This document shows positions 34,893-45,448 of a stretch of 64,000 bases of DNA, piece by piece; position 1 is the stretch's first letter; every line of letters starts with the position of its first letter. This DNA comes from Gelatoporia subvermispora B (lineage: Eukaryota; Basidiomycota; Agaricomycetes; Polyporales; Gelatoporiaceae): assembly GCA_000320605.2 (NCBI GenBank), contig KB445792.1:1555581-1619580 (forward strand). Reading direction: 5' to 3'. Both the position numbers and the translations under genes were made by a program. Under the pieces are notes generated by a model. That model ran no database searches. It had not been told where the DNA came from and saw only the letters and a program-made list of their open reading frames with translations.

Positions 34893-37408
34893 ATGCTGTC
34901 CCTGTCCCAGTTGACCCCTGTCGCGCTTTCCCTCCTCCCGCTCTTCGTGCATTCGATCCCATGGAACACGCATCACCGGCGACAGTCGAGCCTTGATGCG
35001 GCGCAGACGCTCCTGTCGACTACGACGCAGCCTGCTGTGTCTGTGCCCGCATATTCTTCGATCACCCCAGCGGATTCGGCGAGCAGCGCGCAGACAGCCC
35101 AGCCTCCATTCACGTCGGGCGCAAGTCCTGCTGGCGGTTATTCGGCGTCCGGTCCGGCAGCCTTGGACTTTTTGCCGCCCAGCAGCTCTGTTTCCAGCGC
35201 AACCGCAGCCTCGTCCTCTGCTCCACCGGCGTCAAATGCGGTCCCCAGCAATGCTGCACTCGTGTCTTCCTCGGTTGGCTCTGCGTCCGGTGTGGCGTCG
35301 TCCGTCTCTCTTGCATCTGCGAGCGATTCGAATACTTCACCCGCATCAATAGCGGTCACCGCATCCTCGACAGGTTTGGGGTCCTCATCATCACCGCCGG
35401 GCACGACCGTGCTGCCACCCTCATCAACGCCGGACAGCACACTCTCCACGTCGTCAGCTCCGTCAGATTCTGTTACGCTTCTTGCGCTGTCGTCTCCAAC
35501 CGCATCAAGCCCGGCGGTCCCAGATTCGCAAATCGCCTCGTCTGATAATGCAAATCCGTCCACGTCCGCCTCCGCAGCAGCTTCCGCATCAGTTGGGTCC
35601 ATGTCCGGCTCTGCACCCTCCCCGGCCTCGGCGTTTTTGGTGACAAATACCCCATCTCCGTCTGCTGTATTCTCGGGATCAAGTGTTCAAGAAGATGCAG
35701 TCGCGTCGACCACTCAGCCAGCAGCCGTGTCCAGCACACAGTCCAATCCCGGCCCACCGGTTACTAGTATATCATCTTCAGGCCCTCAGGCGTCGATAGC
35801 TCAGGATCAGCCATCTTCTATGCCAACGGGCCAGCCGTCGACAACTGCAAATGCACCACCGAGCAGTCCCAGTGCTCTCAATCAGTCCACACAGGTTGCA
35901 TCCAGCAATGCCTCGGACCCCGCCCGGCCTTTGATCATGGCCTACTATCCTGATTGGGCTGCTGACACGTACCCGCCGGAGAAGATAGACTTTGGCCGCC
36001 TTGATTGGATTGACTTTGCTTTCGCAGTGCCGGATGGCAAGTTCGATATGCAATGGGATGGGTCCGATGATGCACCGGAATTGCTAACGAGGCTAGTGAC
36101 TGCGGCACATGCGAGCGGCACGAAGGTCAAGTTGAGCGTCGGCGGCTGGACGGGAAGCAAGTATGTCCGAGCTTTTGCGTTAGTTATTTCCACTGCCGGA
36201 CGAATTCATTCGGGTATTCCAGGTACTTCTCCAAGGCGGTAGGCAATGACACGGCCAGGGGCACGTTGGCGGACAACATTGTAGCGCTGTACGACAAATA
36301 TAACCTGGACGGAATTGACATTGACTGGGAATACCCGGGTCAAGACGGGAACGACGGGAACACTGTGGACCCACTGGACTCGCAGAACTTCCTAACGTTT
36401 CTGCAGCTGCTGCGCACAGGGCTTCCACCGGGCGCGAAGATAACGGCGGCGGTGCAGGACGTGCCGTTCGCAGACACGGACGGGAACCCGATGCGGGACG
36501 TCTCGGACTTTGCGCGCGTCCTCGACTGGGTGCTCCTCATGAACTACGACACGTGGGGCTGTACGTCCGTCCCGTGCACCTGTCATGCAGCGCGATCTCG
36601 ATCGGACATGGCTGACTTCCTCTTCGTAGCGTCGTCCACGCCGGGCCCGAACGCGCCGCTCGCAGACAGCTGCGGCAACTCGACGCAGACGGCCAATAGC
36701 GCAGAGGCGGCGCTCACTGCGTGGACCTCCGCAGGCTTCCCGGCGGCGCAGCTCGCGCTCGGCGTGCCCTCGTACGGGTACATATCGAAATCGAGTGTGT
36801 CGTCCCTGCGCACGCGTTCCCAGCACACCGACATCAGACGTGGACATAGACACCGGCATCGGCGCCGAGGCGAAGACCGGGACCCGGGGCTTGCGCGGGA
36901 ACGCCGCCAGCTCTTCGAAATGCCCGGGTCGACGCTCGCCGAGGTAGCGGCGCCCGACAGCGTCCGCGCGAGCGGCAGCCCTCCGTACGAGGGCGTCGTG
37001 GTCAAGGACGAGGACGGCAAGACGAGCGGCGGGCAGATCCAGTTCCGCGAGCTCGTGGCGCAGGGCGCGCTCGAGTACGTCTCGGACGCCGAAGCCGCGC
37101 GCGCGAACGCCTCGAGCAGCGCGCCGACGCGCCTCGAGCTCGGCGGCGCGGAGATCCGCAGCTTGTACGCGGGCTGGAGCGGGTTCGTCAGGATGTGGGA
37201 CGCGTGCTCGAGCACGCCGTTCTTGCGCTCGCCGGGCGCGCAGCAGGTCGTGACGTACGACGACCCGCTCTCGCTGGGCCTCAAGGCGGCGTTCGTACGG
37301 CAGACGGGCATGCGCGGCGTGAATATCTTCGATGTCACGGGGGATACGGACCAGTGGGACCTGGTAGATGCACTTAGGATGGGACTTGGTCTTGTTTCAG
37401 TGGACTGA
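34893..37408 (+). CDS. Secreted GH18 chitinase with Ser/Thr-rich N-terminal linker
   Basis: Hydrolyses chitin; likely cell-wall remodelling or saprotrophic function. Exons: 34893-36160, 36223-36560 and 36630-37408 (794 aa). Signal peptide LSQLTPVALSLLPLFVHS, then about 330 residues of S/T/P/A-rich sequence (probable O-glycosylated linker), then the GH18 barrel: LIMAYYPDWAADTYPPEKI, KVKLSVGGWTGS, the catalytic DxxDxDxE as DGIDIDWEYPG (acid Glu near residue 459), VLLMNYDTWG and LALGVPSYGYISKS. Near residues 515-560 the frame reads an unnatural R/H-rich stretch (RRGHRHRHRRRGEDRD), while another frame reads acidic/aliphatic protein-like text, so a compensated frameshift or unrecognised intron is possible. 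The C-terminal barrel strands (GMRGVNIFDVTGDTDQW) are intact. Confidence 0.9.
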
Positions 37409-37960
37409 GCGCCTCGTGCTGTGTTCTTTGTACTTCATGTTCTTATACACCAAAATGGGAGATGTCGTGATCCACTGTTCACGCTCAGACGTTTGAGTTG
37501 GAGACAAGACAAGAAGTCTTTGTTTTATTTTGGATTAAGGGAATGTCCCTGTATGCAATCCTCCAAGAGAAATGCTTCTGTCTAACTTCTCCTTGTCCCT
37601 TCCCGACTGTAGGTCCTTCCCCCGTCCTGCCCCTTCCTTTTCTACGCCCCATCCTTGCGGATCGCTCGCCGTTGCGCGTGAAGACAGGCGTCGTGGATGT
37701 GAGTATGACATGGCCTTCCTGATGAATAAGAAGCCAGTCTCGAGCCGGTGCCGTTTTGCAGTTGGCACGGGTATGCGTTGGTATGTGGATAGATATGCGG
37801 GTATATATGCTGGTGACTTGGCCTGCATTATGGGAAGGGTACGAGTGTCGATCAATGGCAAGATGCCGGAGTTGGTGTGGAGTGCGCTCGGGCTGCAGAC
37901 TATGCCGCAGCGGAGGCGTCGTTGGGTGGTGTGTCGGACACAACGGCCCGGGTACAGGGA

Positions 37961-38728
37961 ATGATCTACATCCCGAAGATCTTCTTCCAACCGGAGACCA
38001 TGGACGGGCTGCTGTTGCACCGCTTCCTCGCCATACGCTGGCCGTTCGACGACCGCAGGACGTTGCCCAGGTCCTCGTACATCATGTGGGTCTCCCGGGG
38101 GGACTGGGACATCGTGAAGACGCTGAATGCGTTCGGGGCCGCGCCGGAGGTCGGGAAGAGGGTGGTGGAGGGCGCGAGGACGTTGAAAGACATTGTGTCT
38201 AGTGTGGGTTCTGGGCGAGAGTGGGATGTGAGAGTGGCTCGGATCGTCGCAGACGACTGGAGTGCAGAAGATGTGATGGGTGATGGTCCTTCATGGCTTC
38301 AGGGGGGCCGGTTATATACCCAGGGACCTTGTGTGAGAGCAAAATGCTTGTCGGCAGTCAAGAGAAGCGACGGATTGCGTTGGATTGCCTCTCGACGCGA
38401 CCTGGGCGGCTACGTAGACACGGACCCACGGATGCAAAGAGATACGAGCTCGTCGTCTGGTTACGGAGGGTCCGTATTTGCACCGCGTTGTACAATTTCC
38501 AAAGGAGGTAGGAGGCGGGCAGACGTGCAGGAGCCGTGCATGGCGAACAAGTCGAACAAAGCCAAGTGCACGAAGGACGCGTCGCGACGCGTTGTGAGCG
38601 AGTGTTTGGCTCGCGACACGCGTCTGCCGAGTACAAATACAGTCAAATACGGCTCTTTTTCTCAAGCGCGTCTCCGTCGCGTCTTTGCTCCTTCTCCCTG
38701 CACCTGGCGAACCTCAAGAGTGCGTTGA
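37961..38728 (+). CDS. Unrecognised ORF, coding-like in its first third
   Basis: Open frame from the ATG at 37961; the frame is open upstream to about 37877. The first 110 codons have strongly G/C-ending codons and protein-like text (FFQPETMDGLLLHRFLAIRW, RSSYIMWVSRGDWDIVKTL, GKRVVEGARTLKDIV). After about 38300 the text becomes R/C-rich and looks non-coding, so the true gene probably ends or splices near there. An upstream exon is likely. I cannot name a family. It could be a real small gene or a truncated copy. Confidence 0.35.
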   Translation: MIYIPKIFFQPETMDGLLLHRFLAIRWPFDDRRTLPRSSYIMWVSRGDWDIVKTLNAFGAAPEVGKRVVEGARTLKDIVSSVGSGREWDVRVARIVADDWSAEDVMGDGPSWLQGGRLYTQGPCVRAKCLSAVKRSDGLRWIASRRDLGGYVDTDPRMQRDTSSSSGYGGSVFAPRCTISKGGRRRADVQEPCMANKSNKAKCTKDASRRVVSECLARDTRLPSTNTVKYGSFSQARLRRVFAPSPCTWRTSRVR

Positions 38729-38825
38729 TCGAGTGGGTGAGTACATTGTTTCTTTGGCTCTGGCAACTATGATGCACATATATTCCTAAACATACGAACG
38801 CTTTCGGGCGTTGTGAGTGGACTTT

Positions 38826-39102
38826 ACTTCTACAACGGTATCTGAGTTACCGTTCCTTCCCGCATGCTTCGAAGGTTGTCGACAGTACGCTGACCTTGTC
38901 CTTCCTACAAGGTTTCTCTACCGACCGTCCAACAACGTATGTTATGGATTGTACTTCGTCCACAAGGTGAGCTTGTATTCCACTTCCGTGACGACATTGT
39001 TTCTTCTCCCTTCGCTATGATGACATTTTATTCACACTGTATGAATGTCTTTGCTTCATGCATCGACGACAATGTGTAAACTTCTACAACGGTATCTGAG
39101 TT
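38826..39102. repeat. 23-nt perfect direct repeat
   Basis: ACTTCTACAACGGTATCTGA plus GTT occurs at 38826-38848 and 39080-39102, 231 bp apart, in otherwise unrelated AT-rich sequence. Confidence 0.8.
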
Positions 39103-39331
39103 CTTCGTGCTTCCATTTTTGTTATTACGTGTTGCTCCAATCGCAGAGGCTAATCTCGTTCCCACTCTAGATCTTGCTTTGCTGACACGTCGCATGGTAA
39201 GTGGTCATTGTGAATGACCTTTGATTGAACTGGAATGTTCATTTGGCTTGGTACTGTTTGCGGAGATAATGTGATTATTATGTTTTACATACATGAATAC
39301 CAATATATTATTCTAAGGGCTACTAAAGGTG

Positions 39332-40001
39332 TCATGCTGAGTTCGTAGTGTCTGGCAGCTCATCCTCAAACGCGTCCGAGGGAACTTGACCCTGTATCTG
39401 ACTGAGGGCACCTTTGAAAATGTACAGAAACGGACCCGATTTGACAGGGGGAGGTGTCGACTGGTATGCGACAGGTAGGGAACACCGAGGACACTGGAAT
39501 CTGTATTGCCTCTCGTGCCCTCCTTCTCTGCAGCAGATAGTCGGTGAACGAGCGAGAACCGAGGAGAACGAGACGCACCGCTCCACAAGGATGGGGTCCT
39601 GGGCGTTTGCGTTCAATTTGAAGACTCTTGCCTTCCCGTTCTCACTATCCTGAGAGCGGATGACAGCTGCGCCGTCTGTCTTTCGTTTTGGCAGGGAAGC
39701 TAGACTTTTATCTATGACAAGCTGGGGTGCGGTCAGTCTATGCGGCCGGTTAGAGCGGACGGAAGTCACGCACGATAAACTCGCCGCAGATGCAATCTGC
39801 GCGCAGGCAGCGTTAGTTCCAGATACGATCGACAAAGGACAGGGTTCACACAGTAGACGCGTAGCGCGGTGGTAGATGATGCCGTAGGCTGGGCTGCAAA
39901 GTTGTTTCATGTTGAGCGGTGGGACGAGCGATAGCGGCAGGGTGATCGTACGGACCATCGGTGGACGAGGAGACTGCAGATCGCGAGACGACCTTTGGCA
40001 T
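39332..40001 (-). CDS. STEEP1 (CXorf56/UPF0428) family protein
   Basis: Fungal member of the family named for human STEEP1 (STING ER exit protein). Exons, minus strand: 40001-39956, 39893-39852, 39796-39774, 39721-39579 and 39527-39332 (149 aa). Begins MPKVVSRSAVSSS, then ALRVYYCICGEFILVIDKSL, LPKRKTDGAAVIR, ARVFKLNANAQDPILVER, RQYRFQCPRCSLPVAYQ and TPPPVKSGPFLYIFKGAL. Two Cys pairs (CIC and CPRC) could bind metal. A long unspliced frame reads through exon 4, but only the intron at 39528-39578 restores the family text. Fungi have no STING, so the conserved role must be something else. Divergent from the AVO2-like gene. Confidence 0.88.
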
Positions 40002-40382
40002 GGTGATGAACGGCAGCCACAGGCACTTGTGGTGGTAGCTGAGAGGCTTGGTAGAATTCGGGAGAGGGCAGCGTGTACAGCCCAGCAACTGGCAGCGACT
40101 GGCAGCAGCAACTGGATCGGTGGGCGTGAATCGGTGGGCGGGGCTCGGCGGGCGGGCGTGACGCTCGGCAGCCCTCATCGGCGGGCACACGCGCCGTGAC
40201 GCAAAGCGATGACCGTGTGACAGGCGTGGCACGGGATGTGACGTCTCGGCGCACGTGAAGTCCTTTATTATGCTGCAGTGCTTGGCCCTTTGCTGTGCTG
40301 CCGCCTTCTTGCTCTGCCTCTCTCTTCGTGACACCCTCCCCCTCACCTATTTTCCGCCGCACCTCTCTCCCTCATCCTGCCC
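40002..40382. promoter_or_regulatory. STEEP1/AVO2 divergent promoter region
   Basis: 381 bp between divergent starts. CT-rich on the AVO2 side (40300-40380) and GC-rich in the middle with repeated GGTGGGCG and ACTGGCAGC words. No specific factor site is called. Confidence 0.45.
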
Positions 40383-42411
40383 ATGGCGGAGAAAGATGCT
40401 AGCGCAAGGCTGCGCCGAGCGGTCAAAGGTCCGTCCTCCCCCGCGGCGTCAATATCTCGGAAGTAATTCACATGATATAGAGAACAACCTCTTCTTGGTC
40501 AAACGACTCATCAAGAGGACCGACATGTGCAACCCAGACCCCTTGAACAAACGGTACACGTCCTTAGCCTGGGCTGCCGTACTCGGACACGAAGAAACCT
40601 TCGAGTTTCTGCTTAGTAGTGGTCATGACGATCACGAACTCAGCAAGGTCAGTGTGGCGTCCGCTCTATTTCGATGATGTGGCTCATAGAATAATCCCTG
40701 TTTTAGGATTTGGATGGCAATACCATACTCATATTGCTCGCAGACGCACGTCCAGCTCTGAGTAGTCCGTATGGACCTAGCGACCACGATTTCCTCTCGG
40801 CTACTCTACGGATGGCGCGATTATACTTCGACCGCTACCCGGAGGTCCTAGACTGGGCAAATATCGAAGGCAAGACTGCCTTACACGTTGCCGCTCTCAA
40901 AGGAAACGAGGAATTGGTCAGGGTATGTCCTCCATTTTGATGCCGTGATACAAGCTCTCAGAACTGTCTTGAAGATGCTTTGTGATCTTGGCGCTGACTA
41001 TGACTTGCCGGACAACGACGGGAACACGCCGCTACACTAGTGAGTACATTGACCCCGTCGGCTGCACTCTGAAGCTGATTGTGATTCAGCGCGAGTGCCT
41101 GGGGCAACATTCCTGTAGGTTTGCTGACCTCCAATGGAATCTTTGCTCACGGTACTGGCAGATCGTCCAACTTCTAATCGAACGAGGGTGCCAGTACTCA
41201 GCAAAGAACAATGAAGGTTTCACCCCATCAGATTATGCGTATTCGTGAGTTGTTCTGATGTGTTCCTGAGTACTCAGGGGCTCACGTGACCTAAACATAG
41301 GACGAGCACGAGAGATACACTGCAAGAGACGGCACGGATACAGTTCGAGAATAACAAGAAAGCACGCGTGTTTGCTCAAGCTGCGGCTCGAGGACTTGAT
41401 TGGGCTAATGGGACTAGTCCTATCCTACCGAACAAAGCATATGGATCAAATGGCTCTATGCGCATGCGAAGCGGCTCAGGAACAAGTCGGACAACGGCAA
41501 CTTCTGACAGCGGCGATTTGAACGAGGGGACAGCTGGCCGTTCGCTGCGAAGTCAACCATCGTTTACCTCCTCACTATCTCCCGGCCGATATCCGGCTAC
41601 CCTACCTGGTTCAGCTTCATTCTCACCCGGACTGCCTTCTGGAAGTTCTGCGAGCAGTACGACGTTCTCTGGAGCATCGCCATCTCCTCAGCCATATGCA
41701 ACGCTGTCGCCGAATGTCAATCCAGCCTCCGCACTCTCCCCTATTGCAACACGCATGAGAGAACGGGATGCAGACGCCATGGAGAAGTACAAGCTGAGGC
41801 AGCGCAGTGGAAGTGCAACCACAAATTCCACGGATACCCAGTCACAAAGCGGGTCTGGCTTACCATCTGCTGGACTAGTACCGACGAAGGACGATGATAT
41901 CAAATCGCTAAATACACTAGTGACAGTCGGGTCAGTCGCACCTCGGCGTCGATTACGTCCGTCAGCGTCGGCGGCGCAACTTCGCAGCAATGGTCAGACT
42001 CCGGCGTCGCCGCCCAATCCAAGTTCCCTGCAGCAGGACACCCACCGCAACCGATCGGGCACCAGTCCCGCGAATTTGAAACATTCTACTTCCCCATTGA
42101 CATTGTCCCCCAAAGCGGAGTCGATGTCACTCTCCACACCAACACAAACGACGCGACCGAATGTAGCTCGGGCCGGAAGCTCGAAGGATTCTTCGTTTAT
42201 CGGCCCGCCGAGCGAGTATGCGAGATTCCCACCGCCACCGGAGTCGGAAGAGACGTCTGAACGCGCGGCTACTCCGACGACCAGCGCTCCGCCCTCGCAC
42301 TCGCGTCGTCTACCGTTCAACCTTCTTTCATCGCACAAAGGCAGCATCGACCAGCATGTGTCCGCAGGCGGACATCGGAGGAACGCGTCCGTGAACACAG
42401 CGGTTCGATGA
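40383..42411 (+). CDS. AVO2: Ankyrin-repeat protein, AVO2-like TORC2 subunit
   Basis: Candidate non-essential subunit of TOR complex 2, which controls actin and sphingolipid signalling. Exons: 40383-40428, 40481-40647, 40707-40922, 40975-41039, 41090-41114, 41162-41244 and 41301-42411 (570 aa). The N-terminus matches the Avo2 layout: ARLRRAVKENNLFLVKRLIK, TSLAWAAVLGHEETFEFLLS, SGHDDHELSKDLDGNT, then ankyrin repeats GKTALHVAALKGNEELVRML, DNDGNTPLHYASAWGNIPIV and FTPSDYAYS. The C-terminal 350 residues are disordered S/T/P-rich sequence with many S/T-P sites and a conserved-looking APRRRLRPSASAAQL, comparable to the RRR-S motif in yeast Avo2. Exon 5 is 25 nt. Avo2 orthology is likely, not certain; an N-terminal poly-ankyrin protein of other function is the alternative. 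Confidence 0.78.
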
Positions 42412-42791
42412 TTCTCTGGGATGGACGATTTGACCGATTCTCTTCTGTTCTTGGAGGCCTGGAAATGTGTACAGAATAGTTATGTACCACTGTAGACCTG
42501 CATGTGCTGTCTGTTGCTGTGTTGTGCAATTAGCTTCGTATAACCTGACTTCATTCGAGGTATCTATCCTTTCGTAGTCTGGACGAAAATCATGGAGATC
42601 GAGGCTAGGCTTGGCGAGGAACGCAACGAGGAGAATCACGGTTTCGTACCGGCGGCTGCCGAATTACCTGTTGTGGCGCATGCACACCTTGAGGCCATAC
42701 AGGCGTCCTTACACGTCCTTGCTCACCAATACTTATAGTGTCCGACGTCTGCTCGTCTTGCCAGCGCACATTCATCGCGCCTGATACCGCC
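42412..42791. other. Intergenic, AVO2 3' end and transporter promoter
   Basis: 380 bp, no gene seen. Contains the AVO2-like terminator region and the promoter of the next plus-strand gene. Confidence 0.45.
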
Positions 42792-45340
42792 ATGACCTTC
42801 CCTGCGACTGCGAATGCAGATCCCGACCCAACCACGCAGATACCATGGCCCTCGCGCGGCGCAAAGCGTGCGCGACTCAATCACCCAGAGGGACAGACTA
42901 GTCAGGAACCGGCCAGCGGCCAGCGACCCGAGCATGCTAATGGGAAGAAGGCCGCGGACGATAACTCATCTAAGGGGCGCATGTCGACACTAGACCTCAT
43001 CAAGCTCAGTATCTCCATGGCCGGTTCTCAAGTAGCATGGACGATTGAGCTCGGGTATGCTTGACATGCGTGTTTTTCGCCATGAGGCGCGATTGATCAT
43101 GCATACAGATATGGCACACCCTTCTTGCTTTCTCTCGGACTGTCTGAGCAGCTGACGAGCCTTGTATGGCTCGCGGGTCCTATAAGCGGGCTTATAGCGC
43201 AACCTATGATAGGTGTGTACGACACCTCTTGTAATATGAACGCAATCGGACGTGTTCTAATACCCCCTGCCGCAATTTGTAGGAGCCATATCGGATGCGT
43301 CGACTTCTAAGTACCGCAGGAGATATTGGATCGTACTTTCGACTATTGTCCTTTGTATATCGACCATTACTTTGGCGTATTGCAAGAACATCGCATCAGT
43401 TCTGGTCGACCTTGCTGGAGGAGGTGCTGGAAGCTGGGATCCACAGTGGCAGAAAACGGTAAGCATAATGCTCAAATCTATTCGATGCCCGAGCCGACGT
43501 GACCGATGACCCAGGTCAACAATACCGCAATATGGCTGGCCATCGTATCTTTCTATCTGCTTGACTTTGCATTGAACGCCCTTCAAGCATCGCTACGGAA
43601 CCTACTGCTGGACATCACACCTCCTGAGCAACTGAATGCTGGAAATGCGTGGCACAGTCGTATGATTAACGCAGGAAACATTGTTGGATACGGATTTGGT
43701 GGGCTTGGCAATTTGACGAGGTCATCCAGCTTCTGACAGAATCTTAGGTTTCTTACCTCTCGCCGAATTGCCAGTGCTCCGCCTCCTCGGTGGCACTCAA
43801 TTCCGTAAATTCTGCGTCATTAGCATGGCAATCCTTGTCGCCACCGTCTGGATTACGTGCTGGACACAGGAAGAAAAGGAACGCGAGGATAAGCGTATCA
43901 ATCCAGGGTAAGAGGCCAGTATCGAATATGATAGCACGTCCCTTACCATTGATATAGAGGCAAGCTCAGGGATGTTCTCAATAACATCTATCAAGCAGCA
44001 TTGGAGTTGCCTAAGCCCATCAGACGTGTCTGCTACGTGCAACTCTTCGCATTCATGGGCTGGTGAGCTAGCCGCCATCCAATACTATTCATGCATTCAC
44101 CATGTTCATCTAGGTTTCCTTTCTTGTTCTACTCGACTACCTACGTCGGTCAGATCATGGCATATGAACTTGACCGCGAGCCAGATGGAGATACTGCCAC
44201 TAGGACAGGAGAATTTGCCATGCTTCTATACAGCATCGGTGAGATCCAACCTATGATTATTCTGTATCCCACCCTGAATACAGATCCAGTGGCTGTTGCC
44301 GCTGGGGCTCTACTTCCCCGCTTGACTAGGCGCGATACACGACTTCTTGCACATGAGGGTGACGAGGATGAGGATGCTGAAATGACTCGGTTGAGGGCAC
44401 AAGTGCTACAGTGGAGGGCGAATGCTGCTCGCCAGGGTCGGCCACTCCAACTCCCATATATGCCCTTTTTCCTCAGAAATATCTGGACTGCTGCACTTAT
44501 ATGGTTCACGATCCTCACGTTCTCTACTTTCTTCATCACGAAGGTCTGGCAGGTACGCGAAGAAACATCAATCCTCGAATCCTCCAGTACTGATCGAGGG
44601 ATGTTCCAACAGGCCACCATCATGGTCAGCCTTGTCGGTATTTGCTGGGCTGTTGCATGTTGGGTACCATTTGCAATCATCATGGAGGTACGGACATCCC
44701 ACTTCAGGGGGAAACCATTCAAACATTTCTCGTTCAGTTCCTCAAAGAGCGGGAGGCCGATAGTGTGGTGGACGGAGAAGCCGCGGCGCGTGAATGGGCA
44801 AGAAGACCATCTCATAGCCGCACGCGCTCTACCCCCGCCCGGCCGCCTAGAAACGTCGACGCTAACGAACGTGCCCCCCTGATACGTCGCCGCCGGTCCT
44901 TTGACGGACCTGCCGATGCCGCCGCGATTGAGGCCAATTCCGTTGCGGGCGGCACAATCCTGGGTATCCATAATCTTGCTGTTGTCTTCCCGCAGTTCAT
45001 CGTGAGTATCTCATGTTGGGTGTCCGTGCGTGCAGCTGATTCTGTGGCAGGTTGCATTGGTCTCGAGTGCTATCTTCCGTGCAGTCGACGATTCGGTTGA
45101 ATCCGATCCCACGACGGGACCCTCTACCTTCTATGGCAAGAACGGCGTTGCATGGGTTCTGCGGTTTGGTGGGCTTTGTACTCTGGTGTGTACAGTACCT
45201 TTCATAGAAGGTTTGCATAGACTAATCGCTCGCAGTTTGGCGCGCTGATTGTCCGCATGGTACCACCTACCCGCACTGAGAAAGAGATGCGGCGCCGACT
45301 CGCGGAGCTCAAGGTTCTCCAGGAAGAGGGTATTCCCTGA
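42792..45340 (+). CDS. SUT-type (glycoside-pentoside-hexuronide) sucrose/alpha-glucoside transporter
   Basis: Twelve-helix proton-sugar symporter related to S. pombe Sut1 and plant sucrose carriers. Exons: 42792-43054, 43109-43212, 43283-43458, 43515-43698, 43748-43907, 43958-44062, 44114-44238, 44290-44552, 44613-44687, 44738-45001, 45051-45185 and 45236-45340 (652 aa). Seen: KLSISMAGSQVAWTIELGYG (helix 1), LVWLAGPISGLIAQPMIGAI followed by SKYRRRYWI (signature loop 2-3), LDFALNALQASLRNLLLD, LFAFMGWFPFLFYSTTYVGQ, WAVACWVPFAIIMEFLKE and VVFPQFIVALVSSAIF. A long acidic cytoplasmic loop (HEGDEDEDAEM) separates helices 7-8 and an R/S-rich loop precedes helix 11. Exact sugar cannot be told. Confidence 0.9.
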
Positions 45341-45448
45341 GCAGTCTGTTGTGCTTTTTATGGGCTCAATCGGTGTAAATGTACATGCAATTTTCCTCAC
45401 TAGTTACCCTGGATGGATGGTGTAATCATTCTGTAATACCAGCCTATG

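Larger units (their letters stand above)
37409..39331. other. Mostly gene-free region, 1.9 kb
   Basis: Between the chitinase and the STEEP1-like gene, which are convergent. It holds one coding-like but unrecognised plus-strand ORF (listed separately) and a 23-nt perfect direct repeat in its AT-richer right part. No RNA gene was recognised. Confidence 0.4.

Noticed and set aside
29600..34900. Intact transposon or retroelement in the gene-poor segment
   Set aside because: No reverse transcriptase, integrase, transposase, LTR pair or terminal inverted repeat was recognised; only short repeats are seen.
39332..40111. Unspliced 259-codon ORF over the STEEP1-like gene
   Set aside because: Its middle part is intron sequence. 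Splicing five exons gives the known family protein, while the ORF's N-terminal half matches nothing.
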